64,000 nt of DNA, from the NCBI GenBank assembly GCA_958298945.1, contig CATQJD010000001.1, positions 45,001 to 109,000 of the forward strand, in the 5' to 3' direction. Numbering within the stretch: position 1 is the stretch's first letter; each line of letters opens with the position of its first letter. The stretch comes from Atherix ibis (taxonomy: Eukaryota > Arthropoda > Insecta > Diptera > Athericidae). Both the position numbers and the translations under genes were made by a program. Of this stretch, positions 55,370 through 64,000 are shown piece by piece. The notes under the pieces were generated by a model. The model was not told where the DNA came from. It did not search any database and saw nothing but the letters and a program-made list of their open reading frames with translations.

Positions 55370-56085
55370 AACATACACAGGGCAATCCTCAGACATGACT
55401 GAATGCGTGTCGGGTAAACCTCGCAGATGGTAGTTATGCAACATTCAACGTTCGGGCATTCCCAAGCTAGATGGTCGCTGTTATCACACCTACTGCAGAG
55501 CCTTTCAGCAGGCCTACATCCATCCCGAAGCTGCCCCTAATCCAGGCAGCCGTAAAATCTTCGTACCAATTCGTATTTACGAATTGGTAGACACAACCAA
55601 CCCACAAACACACGCCTCTCCCCTAATGTTTTTCTCCTTGAGCTGCTGTAAGAGCTCCACATGGGATATCTCCGCCAGCACGGCGTGGATTACCAGCTTC
55701 GGCCTCGCTCTCTTAGTCGCACTCATCAATAAGCCAGCCTTAGCCATATCAGCTGACTAAGCAACTCGGCGCAATTCGCCGCTACTATATACCTCTACTA
55801 CAAGGCCCTCCTTCAGCCTCCACACACCACGGATGCGTACGTCCACAGCAACTTTCTAAAAGAATATGAAGCGATTTATTGCAATTACCCGTCTTTCGTC
55901 GACTCGTCACTTGCACCCAGTTGCACGGCTACGGTTGGTACTTCCTTCATACTCACCCCGGCCGCCACAACTACCTCACTGGCCACGACCTCGACCTCAG
56001 CTACATCAAAAACAAGCCGCTTCTTCTTGTCCGCTAGACGTTCCTTCAGCATGACAGAAGATTTCTTTTGTATACTTTTACATGG
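55370..56085 (-). pseudogene. R1-a ORF1 (gag-like) remnant
   Basis: Starting near 56075, the minus strand reads RLADKKKRLVFDVAEVE, which aligns with RPSEKKRRLVLDVSEAE of copies 2 and 3. Further on come TYASVVCGG (the TYAVVV-type motif, about 55840), LVVEVYSSGELRRVA, RPKLVIHAVLAEISHVELLQ (about 55700-55640) and a zinc knuckle CSRCDNSDHLAWEC (CX2CX4HX4C, 55500-55457), followed by further Cys residues. This is the complete domain order of an R1 ORF1. Copies 2 and 3 lack the knuckles. Several stops make it inactive. Confidence 0.82.
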
Positions 56086-56087
56086 CC

Positions 56088-57150
56088 AATACTCTACATA
56101 GTTATATTATATTATTTAACGTGTCTTATTTGCCGTTAAACATAAGACCATGAGTTGAAAACGACCATAGAGATTGAGTTACGTTCAATCAACGCACCAC
56201 CATTACTGGCAGTTTACAGTCAGTAACCAGTTACAAGCTGATTGCTTCAACTGTTAGTGATGAGGTCTATCTAAACCTCTACTGAAAGAAGCAGTAACAG
56301 CATCCGAGATAATTACCAGCATCTCCCACCCGCGGTCCGGAGATTGTAACCTCGATATGAGTATAAACCAAAGCCATCATGTTCCACCCTAAGGCGACTC
56401 ACCATTATCGAGCATAGCGTGTTTTAACACCATGGGGCAGTAAAAGGTTATTATTTAACGTGATAATTTTTATTTTAAGAGTACTTCTTATTGAGTTACG
56501 GTAAGGAATATTGTAAATGCCTAGGCACCGCTAAGCCAGCTCAGGTACGCGGGTTCGCCAAGACCCTAAAGTACAACCGAAATAGACCTTGGTCTTTCAC
56601 CCGGTTGTAGGCATCTTGTGTGCCATTCACACACTCATTCACGAACCATTCTCGCTCTCCTCTCAAAAAGTGACACGGCAAATCTATTCAGGCATTCATA
56701 TCGCTGTCTCACGCCTAACACTCCACTCACATCCACACCCTCACCAGTCACCACGATTCCACATACACTTAAGTCACACAAATCCCCGGACAGCCCACAC
56801 TCAATGAGAAGGTTCTTGGCACTATCCTCCTCCGCCCCACAAGAGCATCTACCCTCCGCAGCCAAACCACGCCTGTACAGAAATCCATTCATACTGCCGT
56901 GTCCGTGAGTAAAAACCCCAGGTACAGACTAAATTCAAATCCATAGGCAGATGCAAAACAACATGCGAAATAAATATGTGCGTTCATCTGCTATTCACAC
57001 TCTCGCCCCATCGACGTTGCAAATTTAACACATTCTTTTCAGTACCAGTACACGCCACTGGCATGGACTAAGATTCTGAACCTCTTCATTCATAACCGGA
57101 AAACCAGCAAGCGGGATGCCCTGCCATAGACGGTAATGGATGCTTCCATA
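56088..57150 (-). mobile_element. R1-like retrotransposon, 3' part (R1-b)
   Basis: Bases 56088-56440 repeat 52013-52375 (3' untranslated region), and 56525-56940 repeat 52440-52790 (C-terminal coding end). Upstream coding sequence is truncated near 57150. Confidence 0.85.
56635..56892 (-). pseudogene. R1-b ORF2 C-terminal zinc-binding domain
   Basis: The 85-residue frame reads MNGFLYRRGLAAEGRCSCGA, EEDSAKNLLIECGLSGDL, ending SLFERRARMVRE. The LY.RGL....C.CG.EED......EC pattern is the Cys-rich C-terminal domain of R1-clade ORF2. The family usually has a His before the last Cys pair; here Asn-Leu-Leu-Ile-Glu-Cys replaces it. The frame is intact through the domain but lacks the rest of ORF2 upstream. 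Confidence 0.85.
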
Positions 57151-57154
57151 CAGC

Positions 57155-57775
57155 CGGCTATCTTACCCCCGATATGGGTATTAAACAAATCCACCACATT
57201 ACTACCAAATGGCGCCTTACCATAATCGAGCATAGTGTGTTTTCACACCATGGGGCACCTCGATTTCCGTTGTACCAATTTTTGTTTTAAGAGTACTTCG
57301 GTTTGTACTAGGCACCGCTAAGCCAGCTCAAGTACGCGGGTTCGCCAAGACTCGAAAGTTTAACAGGAATCGACCTTGGTCTTTCACCCGGTTGTAGCCA
57401 CCCTGCGTACCATTCACACACTCATTTACGCACCATTCTCGCTCTCCTCTCAAATAGAGACACGGCAAAGTTGTTGAAGCATTCATACCTCTCTCTCATA
57501 CCCAACACACCAAGGTCAGACGCTGGACTGAATTCATGCCCAACTTTGCATTCTGGTGGCGCATAATGTCAATCCACACATACGACGCATACATTGCGCA
57601 CGGAACAAATACACCCTTGTACAGGACTTTCACCGCTCTGCATTGAAGCCCCTATTCTTTGCGAAATGCTCGCATCAGCATTCCAACCAAACCGGCCACG
57701 CGCCTACTTAGATGTTGTAAGTGAGGCCCAAAGTTAAGCCCATTTCCAACCTTTACTCTAAGTTATATTCTCGAT
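57155..57775 (-). mobile_element. R1-like retrotransposon, 3' part (R1-c)
   Basis: Bases 57165-57300 repeat the 3' untranslated region (compare 52270-52390), and 57310-57480 the C-terminal end. Bases 57600-57765 match the connection region at 53000-53170. Internal deletions separate these pieces. Confidence 0.8.
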
Positions 57776-58860
57776 CTAGTGTTAGAAACTGATGTATCAA
57801 AAATCATTACAACGATTTTGTCCATGACTTCACATAGATTGAGAAGTAGTTATGTTGCATTAGCCTGGAATTCACTACCTTTCCAAATTCTGAGAACTTT
57901 TTTAATACCATTTCCTATTACACCTACGGCCAACCATTCAATATTAATCCTACTGAAAAACCATACGAGAAATCTTCTTTAACATTTTCTGATATAAATA
58001 GTCGAGGAGCCGAATATTTCTTTTGGACAGTTTCTTGTGATATAATGGTCTCGTTTAGGCTCTCATTGTTTGCCCTAGCAATTGCCGCTGCAAGCATTGA
58101 TAATGCTACTTTTAGCGCAGCATGTGGTATGCCATGAAGCCTTTATGCCTTTTTATCAGCGATGCCCGGAAGAGGTCCTCTTGGGTTATTTGTAGGACCT
58201 GATCGCTGCTACGCCTCAAGCTACTTTTCAATGTAATTACTGATTTCTGAGGAAAGAAGTACATGATAATTATATCCAGTAGCTTAGGGCAGGTTGACGC
58301 TGGTATAGAAGAATCCCTTAGCCTCTTTATAACTATCTGATATGGTCGACCCCATGATTTATTGGCAACTTTGGTGCACATTTCTTCTCCATGATTGTGC
58401 ATCTCAATTTCCTTTTCTGTCTAATGCTGCTGGGACAGTGAAAGGTATTAAGGCTTACCTCTTAAATGTTTCACAGTTCTCTTGCATGTTTACTTTTTTT
58501 CTAAGCTTAGGTACCTTGTCATTCTACCCACGGTATTTCAGCACCACCGGCATCGGTAATGATAGATATTAGCTGTTTAGCCTTGCTCTCACCAGTGGCA
58601 AACTGTTGGCACACTTCAGACGATGGTTGCTTGACTCAATTTTTCATTCTGGTGGTGTATCCGTGGTTATATAGGCAATGTGGTGATACTTGCTACTAGC
58701 TTTTGACGGGACACAGATGTTTTCGGGCTTACCAGTACTTCTTTCAATTGGATTGCAGCCCAATATACCCTTCTTATGACGAAGTGGTGGAAAGCGAAGA
58801 GTACGTGTTATTTTACTATATACGATTATAATCGGAAACAGAATAGGCACTGAAAAGGGC
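57776..58860 (-). pseudogene. Fragments of other non-LTR elements
   Basis: On the minus strand 58402-58112 reads NKSWGRPYQIVIKRLRDSSI, then an FPQK segment and EDLFRASLIKRHKGFMAYHM. This is the PWGxxYKxVxxKLR...FP...KGKAPGYDGIP-type linker that precedes the reverse transcriptase of I/R1-group elements. The plus-strand frame 57779-57982 with SYVALAWNSLP resembles the C-terminal end of another non-LTR pol. The stretch 58530-58860 is unassigned. Confidence 0.55.
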
Positions 58861-58869
58861 TGGTGTGCT

Positions 58870-59170
58870 CCAGATGCCGAACAATGTCATGGCCATGCTG
58901 AAAAATCTATTAGTTTTCGAGCTCGTTAATTTTTTATTTTCTTTGGTGTTAAACGACACTGCAATTTTTTTAAAACAATGGTTGTGCATAATTTTTAAAA
59001 CATTTAAGGTGTGCACAATGCCATTAAAAATTCAATTTCTTTTGGAAATTCTAAGTTTTTCACAGTTTTCATAAATTTTTGCTGGAACGGCTCATTTTAC
59101 AACTTAAAATAATCTACATTATTGTAGATTACAAAAAATTAATAAAATCTGTGAAACAACTAGCCTGATG
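58870..59170. repeat. Dispersed AT-rich repeat, copy b
   Basis: Second copy of the repeat at 28500-28730. The small frames it contains on both strands are not conserved between copies. Confidence 0.7.
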
Positions 59171-59179
59171 GTCAGTACC

Positions 59180-60130
59180 GAGGAAATATTCTCCAAGAAA
59201 TGCTATTCTTACGCACCTATTGGCCTACAAGTCCCAGAAAACTTTCCGATATCTTAACCTACTTCATCACACCTCATAATTCCAATAATACTGCCATAAA
59301 TACACTTCTTGGTCTGACTTGCGTTCACGGTTATACTTACATTAGATACCTCTCCTTTAAAATCCTATCCTACTAGACAAATAAATAGGATAGTTTTTTG
59401 GAATATTTTTGGACAGAACTTGGACTAACAGATTTATTTATACTGCAGCCTCTAGAACAAATAACTAATAGACGATGCGGTTAATGACTTAACTGTTTGC
59501 ATATAAAACTAAATCACTAACGCTCACATAACTCACAATAAACCAACCATACGATTTTTGTATAAATATCTTATAGAAATATAAAAAAAACCTCGTCCTA
59601 ATAACCCATATTTATTTATACGCTATACATGATTTTTTCCTTTACTTTAGAAATTTTTCAAAATCAAAATGATCCCAAAACTCAACCGAAAATCCTTCCT
59701 ACCTCATATAGACCCATAAGGCTCCTTCCTATTTTACCCAAAATCCTAGAAAACCCAATCTTAAAACGCCTTTAACCCATCTTTGAAATCGCAGGTATGA
59801 TTCCACAGCCTTAGCTTGGCTTCAGAGCTTAGCATTTTAATCAAGTAGTCGAATATCCTAAAATCCTATCCATCATACCAATATTTTCAGGTAGCTAAAA
59901 AAATATTGAGTGTTGAACATTTATCCTATCTCTGCCAGTATCCCTCAAGAAAATTGGAACTGGGGATTTACACCCATGATATTCCTTGTCACAGTAATAT
60001 ACTTAACATAACATATGCTAACGATATAGCCATCCCCATACATTACCCGGCTAACTCAAGAATTGTATTTAGCGATAGATTTTTAGAAAGAATTTGGGCT
60101 CACTCCACAGAAAAACATGATCAAACATAA
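59180..60130 (+). pseudogene. Jockey-like ORF2 fragment (J3)
   Basis: Plus-strand pieces match the J4 copy in order: an ILTYFITPHNSNNTAIN-like endonuclease end (59250), a DAVNDLTVCI linker with AHITHNKPTIR (59470-59550), a PKLNRKS.. SYRPI-like block in shifted frames (59670-59720), and IYTHDIPCHSNILNITYAND (59965-60025) followed by IAIPIHY. The catalytic box is YAND (60014-60025). It ends PANSRIVFSDRFLERIWAHS near 60100. Large internal deletions and several shifts are present. Confidence 0.8.
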
Positions 60131-60279
60131 GAAATTAGTTTTATTTTATTTTTTTTATTTTAAATGTTATCTACAACTACTTATGCTAGTAACAAGCAGA
60201 TCTGTTAAGGGAATATACATAATAGGACATGAAGACATGTGGAGGAAAACACCCATAGATGTTACCTCTAGAACAGGGT

Positions 60280-61077
60280 AATTTTATTTTATAATTTTAG
60301 AGAATCTCTCGACCATCGCCGTTTTAAGCGTCGATGGGTGTATACTAGAAGCGTGGAAATGAACAGTTCTCTTCCTAAAGGAAGGGTAGATGCGAATGGA
60401 ATTTTTTATATCGGGAGATGTACAGTTCACGAACAAATGGAACATTAAGGTCACGGTGGATAACAGTGTTTCGCACATAAAAGGGGGCATTGACAATTTT
60501 ACGAAGGATTCGGGATTGTAGGGATTGGATCTTTGTGATGTGTCAGGATGGCTGTATCGTCAGCTTATGTTGCGGTTAGGATGTTGTTGTGGCAAGGAAT
60601 GTCATGGGTATAAATGTTATAAAGGATAGGACCTAGGATACTTCCTTGAGGGACACCCGCGGAAATTGGATAAATGTCAGAGTACTCAATATTTTCAGCT
60701 ACCTGAAAATATCGGTCTGAGAGATAAGATTTAAGAATATGAAAATAACCCAAGGGTAGGACTCGCTGCAACTTCCACAGCATTCCAGGGTGCCATATAT
60801 GTTCGAAATCATGCGAAATGTCAAGAAACACGCCTGGGCAGTATTCCTTTCGCTCTAGCGAACACGCTATGTAATCGATTACGCGATGACACTGCTGGAT
60901 AGTGGAATGCTCAGGTAGAAATCCAAACTGATGCTGAGGAATGACACCCTCGGTTTCAAAAATGGGATAAAGGCGTTTTAGAATTAATTTTTCTAGGATT
61001 TTTGGTAACATGGGAAGGAGGCTTATAGGTCTATATGAGGTAGGAAGATTTTTGGGCTTATTTAGTTTTGGGATCAT
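60280..61077 (-). pseudogene. Jockey ORF2: reverse transcriptase and C-terminus (J4)
   Basis: The frame from 61077 reads MIPKLNKPKNLPTSYRPISL, PKILEKLILKRLYPIFETEG, IPQHQFGFLPEHSTIQQCHR, GVFLDISHDFEHIWHPGML (family VFLDVSxAFDxVWHxGLL) and ISAGVPQGSILGPILYNIYT. The catalytic YADD appears as stop-ADD: the Tyr codon is TAA (60567-60565), followed by DDTAIL. Next comes LQSRILRKIVNAPFYVRN (about 60520-60470), the C-terminal block of the family, so roughly 130 codons of thumb region are deleted. It ends near 60290. Confidence 0.88.
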
Positions 61078-61347
61078 CTTAATTATGGAAAACTTCCACA
61101 GGGAAGGAAAAAATGATATGCAGAGGACACTATTATAAATATAGGTTATTAGGACGAGGGTTTTTTTGGAAATTTGCTTCAGGATTTCCGAAGTTATTAG
61201 GTCATATCCTGGGGCTTTTTTATTGGAAAGGTGTTCTATTGTGAATTTAACTTCGGAAGGAGTGAAAAACTTAGGAGGTGGACTTGAGTTGATATTTGTC
61301 GGAATATTTGTTCGTCATGCAGAATGTCTTGGACATCTTCGTGAGGT

Positions 61348-62541
61348 TTAAAGATGTTTTCTAAGTATTTGCCAAAGATGTCGGCTTTCTGTTCGTCCGT
61401 TTTTGCCCAGGCTCCGTCGGTATTCCGAAGCGGGTGTGTAGCTGTTTTGTATTTGAGAATTCGTCTGGTAGCTGTCCAGAGTGTATTCAGTAAATCGTTC
61501 GTTGTTATAATTAATTATTTCTTGTTTCAGTTCTCGTTTTAGTGGGTTCAGTTTTTTCTTCTCATTTGGCATTCTTGAACGTTGCCACTGGGCCCTGACT
61601 CGACGTTTCTCGCTTATCAAGCTGCGAATTTTTTGGGGAAGATTATAGTCATGTTCTCGTATGGTTGGCTTGTTATGAGTTATGTGGGCGTAAGTGATTG
61701 AGTTCTGTATGCAAACAGTCAAGTCGTTTACGGCATCGTCTATTTCTTGTACGTTCTTAAGGCTTTGTAGTAAATGAATCTGTTGGTCTAAGTTCTGTCT
61801 AAAAATATCCCAATCAACTTTCCCATTTACAAGTTTGGCAGAATAGGATTTTAAGGAAGGAGAAGTGTCTAGTATTAGGAGAACTGGGGAATGGTCGGAA
61901 TTCAGATCAAGGAGTCTATCTATGGAAGTATTAATGGAATGGATAGGTGTAGTTATGAAATAGTCTAGAATATTGGGAAGATTTCTGGCACTGGTCGGAC
62001 AATATGTGGGCATGGGAGGAGATAGGACCTCAAGAGTGGTATGGGAGAGGAGTTCTTGGAGAATCCTTCCTCGGGGATTCGAAACACGGCAACCCCATTA
62101 AGGGTGCTTGGCATTATAATCTCCTCCCGCGATGAAGGATTTTCCAATTGATTTGAGGAGGGAATCAAATTGTGTGGGCGTTAATTTTTTATTTGGAGGA
62201 CCATAAACGGATGCAACGTTAAAGGTAAAGGATTTACATTGAAGGGTAATAACTATTGACTGAAGGGGTTCGGTGGCAGTTTGTGAGTAGAAGGAATGAT
62301 TTAAGGAGTTTCTTATAAGGATGGCAGTTCCACCGTGCGCTGTGTTGTCTGGATGGTCAGTTCTGTATGTTTTATAGTCTCGTATAGCAAAAAACGACCT
62401 GGACGTAAAGTGAGTTTCTGTAATCAGTGCAACGTCTATGCGTTTGTTGTGTAAGAGAATGTCTAGTTCTTGTCGGTGTAAAGTCAGTCCGTTAGCATTC
62501 CAGAGAAGGATGGATAGAGATTTATCGGTTGACGAGATCAT
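61348..62541 (-). pseudogene. Jockey ORF2: endonuclease and linker (J4)
   Basis: The ATG at 62541 starts MISSTDKSLSILLWNANGLT. Endonuclease motifs are LLWNANGL, DVALITETHF, RTDHPDNTAHGGTAILIRN, FIAGGDYNAKH and LNSDHSPVLL (61910), so every catalytic position is present. A single TAA at 62098-62100 (Lys in the J2 copy) interrupts the frame directly after DYNAKHP; reading continues in the same frame as WGCRVSNPRGRI and on to 61348. The linker DAVNDLTVCIQNSITYAHIT is intact, then a shift near 61500 moves the WAKTDEQKADIF block to another frame. Confidence 0.87.
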
Positions 62542-63979
62542 TTATTTATTCATATTGCTTGTTAGTGAGGAAATGGCGGTTGTTAAAGCAGTTAACAGAG
62601 GAGTGAGAAGAAGAGTAATTTCTTGAATTAATTTGTTAGATATTGTAGAAAGAAGTGTTGTTAGGTCTGAGGAGGAGGATAATGGGGGAGGAATAGGAAC
62701 ATGACTACCATTTTTCTGTTGTTGTTGTTGTTGTTGCTGTTCCTGGTGTTGGTGATGTTGCTGGCGCTGTTGTTGGTGCTGCTGCTGATGTTGTGGTTGC
62801 TGTTGTTGTTGATGAGGAGGTTGATGTGGATGGTTTTGTTGTTGAGGTTGTTGTTGCTGATGTTGATATTGTTTCTGCCCAGATGCAATCTCAGCAAATA
62901 TCAGGTTTCGTCGCACTGACAATGATGTCAGTCCTGTATTATTTGTGGATGTATTTATATTTGGGCGTATTTTTTTCTGGAGCATTTTTTATGTGGAGCA
63001 GCCTTTGTAGTTTGCCGGCTGGCTTCCAGCACAAAGTACACACCTTGCTGGATTGTCCCGCGTTTTAGAACACTCTGTGGTCAGGTGTTCCCCTGCACAT
63101 TTTTGGTGTGTCCGTACTTTTTGTACCCTGTGGTATTTGGTATGATTTGGTGTGCCCGTATCATTTGTATCACCAATATGATTTGGTGTGCCCGTACTGT
63201 TGACATCTGTGGGATTAAACTATGTCCTTGGTGGGATAGGGCTCCTCCACTTTGATTCTTGTATAGACAAGCGTTTCAAGATCAAAAATGGTTTTGCTAT
63301 TAGCCGCTTGTCTTAACGAGATAAAAAACAGAGGAAGTGCTGCGTTCCTCTGCATAGCATTGAAGATGCTATTTACTTTGTGACCCAACATCTCCAGTTC
63401 ATTTCATATTTCCTCTACGGGAGTGGTGTGTTGCAGATTCCGGACTACCACTTTGAAAGGTTTTTCATCCTTCGCTTTGTACGTGTGGAAGTCCGCCCTA
63501 ATTTCGTCCAAGTATTGTATGATACTTCGGTAGGCCATCCCACTATTCGCTTGAACTGCAAGACCTTTAATATGAGCCTTGCAAATGAATGCATCAGGGC
63601 CACTTCGTTTGTCAATAGCACGGCCAATCTCAACAAAATTAACAATATTTTTAACAAAGATTGGCGGTGGCTTGACGGTTTCTTTTGGTATGCTGATTCC
63701 CTCTGGCTCGATATGCATACTTGCCAGTATTTGAAAATGATAGGCGGTGCTAGTGGTTGGTGTTTGTATTTCTGTTTTGTTTATTGTCATTTTCTTTTTA
63801 ACTACTTTCGGCGACGTGTTCGGCGTATTGATCGATCCAGATGAACTCTTTCTTTGTTTTCTTTTTGGCTTGCGGAATGGCCGCGGGAAATCTCTCACTG
63901 ACTCAGTATCTGCTTCGGTATCGGTAGGAGATTGCACAACTTGCTTAGCGGTGCTAACCATTGCAGTGACAAGAAACAC
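62542..63979 (-). pseudogene. Jockey ORF1 (gag-like), with zinc-knuckle region and Gln-rich tail (J4)
   Basis: The N-terminal frame (63979-63404) has a basic stretch FRKPKRKQRKSSSGS, then PPPIFVKNIVNFVEIGRAI and FICKAHIKGLAVQANSGMAY, the Jockey gag hallmark. After a stop near 63404, broken frames contain a KVEEPYP.KDIVCSHRCQQY-like knuckle region (about 63190-63240). The last part (62985-62542) is a Gln/His/Pro-rich low-complexity segment ending in a hydrophobic helix (LTTLLSTISNKLIQEITLLL). The likely initiator is the second ATG (MVSTAKQVV, 63961), although the first at 63979 is also possible. ORF1 ends in TAA immediately before the ORF2 ATG. Confidence 0.82.
62710..62875. repeat. (CAA/CAG/CAC)n coding low-complexity tract
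   Basis: On the minus strand this encodes runs of Gln and His in the J4 ORF1. A shorter equivalent lies at 42700-42800 in J2. Open frames on other strands here are artefacts of the repeat. Confidence 0.85.
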
Positions 63980-64000
63980 AAAAACGAAATAAACTCGGAA

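Larger units (their letters stand above)
52008..56085 (-). mobile_element. R1-like non-LTR retrotransposon, nearly full length (R1-a)
   Basis: Read on the minus strand: ORF1 starting near 56075, endonuclease region, reverse transcriptase, C-terminal domain and a 3' untranslated region ending near 52008. The frames are heavily mutated. It is the same family as the R1-like fragments at 1-14 kb but keeps domains those copies have lost. Its 5' end joins the 3' end of a second copy (56088) with no unrelated DNA between. Confidence 0.87.
60135..64000 (-). mobile_element. Jockey-like non-LTR retrotransposon, most complete copy (J4)
   Basis: Read on the minus strand from beyond the window edge: ORF1 (63979-62542), ORF2 (62541 to about 60290) and an A-rich 3' end near 60135-60160. 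Its tail abuts the tail of the plus-strand J3 copy. Nonsense codons, at least two frameshifts and a deletion between the reverse-transcriptase active site and the C-terminus make it inactive. Confidence 0.88.

Noticed and set aside
62701..62919. Leu/Val-rich proteins on the plus strand
   Set aside because: They are antisense translations of the CAA/CAG/CAC repeat in Jockey ORF1.

Overview
The window looks like nuclear DNA of an arthropod, most likely an insect. It is AT-rich, has no bacterial-style gene order, and is almost entirely a graveyard of transposable elements typical of insects: R1-like and Jockey-like non-LTR retrotransposons, an RTE-like element, Ty3/gypsy, Bel/Pao and Ty1/copia remnants, and several mariner lineages. 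I found no complete, clearly functional host gene. The only host coding piece I recognise is one exon of an L-type voltage-gated calcium channel alpha-1 subunit, present three times. The species cannot be fixed from sequence alone.

Layout, 1-24 kb. A composite macro-repeat is present in three long copies (1-7240, 8069-11457, 11458-20480) and one shortened copy (about 22157-23960). Each full unit joins an internally deleted R1-like retrotransposon to an AT-rich block. That block holds a mariner relic, a reverse-transcriptase relic on the minus strand, the calcium-channel exon with its splice sites, an Asn-codon-rich stretch and the left end of another mariner. Copy 3 carries an inserted 832-bp RTE-like element whose 5' end is a complete 5S rRNA-like sequence. 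The insertion has an 8-bp target duplication, and copy 2 keeps the empty site. A nearly intact irritans-type mariner (transposase 21056-22066) lies at the copy 3 / copy 4 junction.

Layout, 24-52 kb. This part is very AT-rich with scattered elements: a short TIR-flanked mariner derivative (27341-27851), a chain of overlapping palindromes (28251-28486), an internally deleted mariner on the minus strand (31222-31973), Jockey fragments (32.6-33.5 kb and 41.0-43.3 kb), a decayed gypsy element (36.4-41.0 kb), an unidentified duplicated block (44.0-46.3 kb), a Bel/Pao remnant (46.3-47.8 kb) and a copia remnant (48.5-49.3 kb). Short-spacer perfect or near-perfect inverted duplications recur, several of them inside transposon coding sequence.

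Layout, 52-64 kb. A more GC-rich stretch holds three R1-like copies in head-to-tail tandem on the minus strand (52.0-57.8 kb). Two Jockey copies follow, facing each other tail to tail (59.2-60.1 kb plus, 60.1-64.0 kb minus). The right-hand copy is the most complete non-LTR element in the window, with ORF1, endonuclease, reverse transcriptase and C-terminus, although it carries nonsense mutations, a frameshift and an internal deletion.

The genes do not form a pathway. The interest lies in how elements are built and rearranged: a 5S-headed retroelement, a channel exon carried by a transposon-laden macro-repeat, and repeated snap-back inversions.
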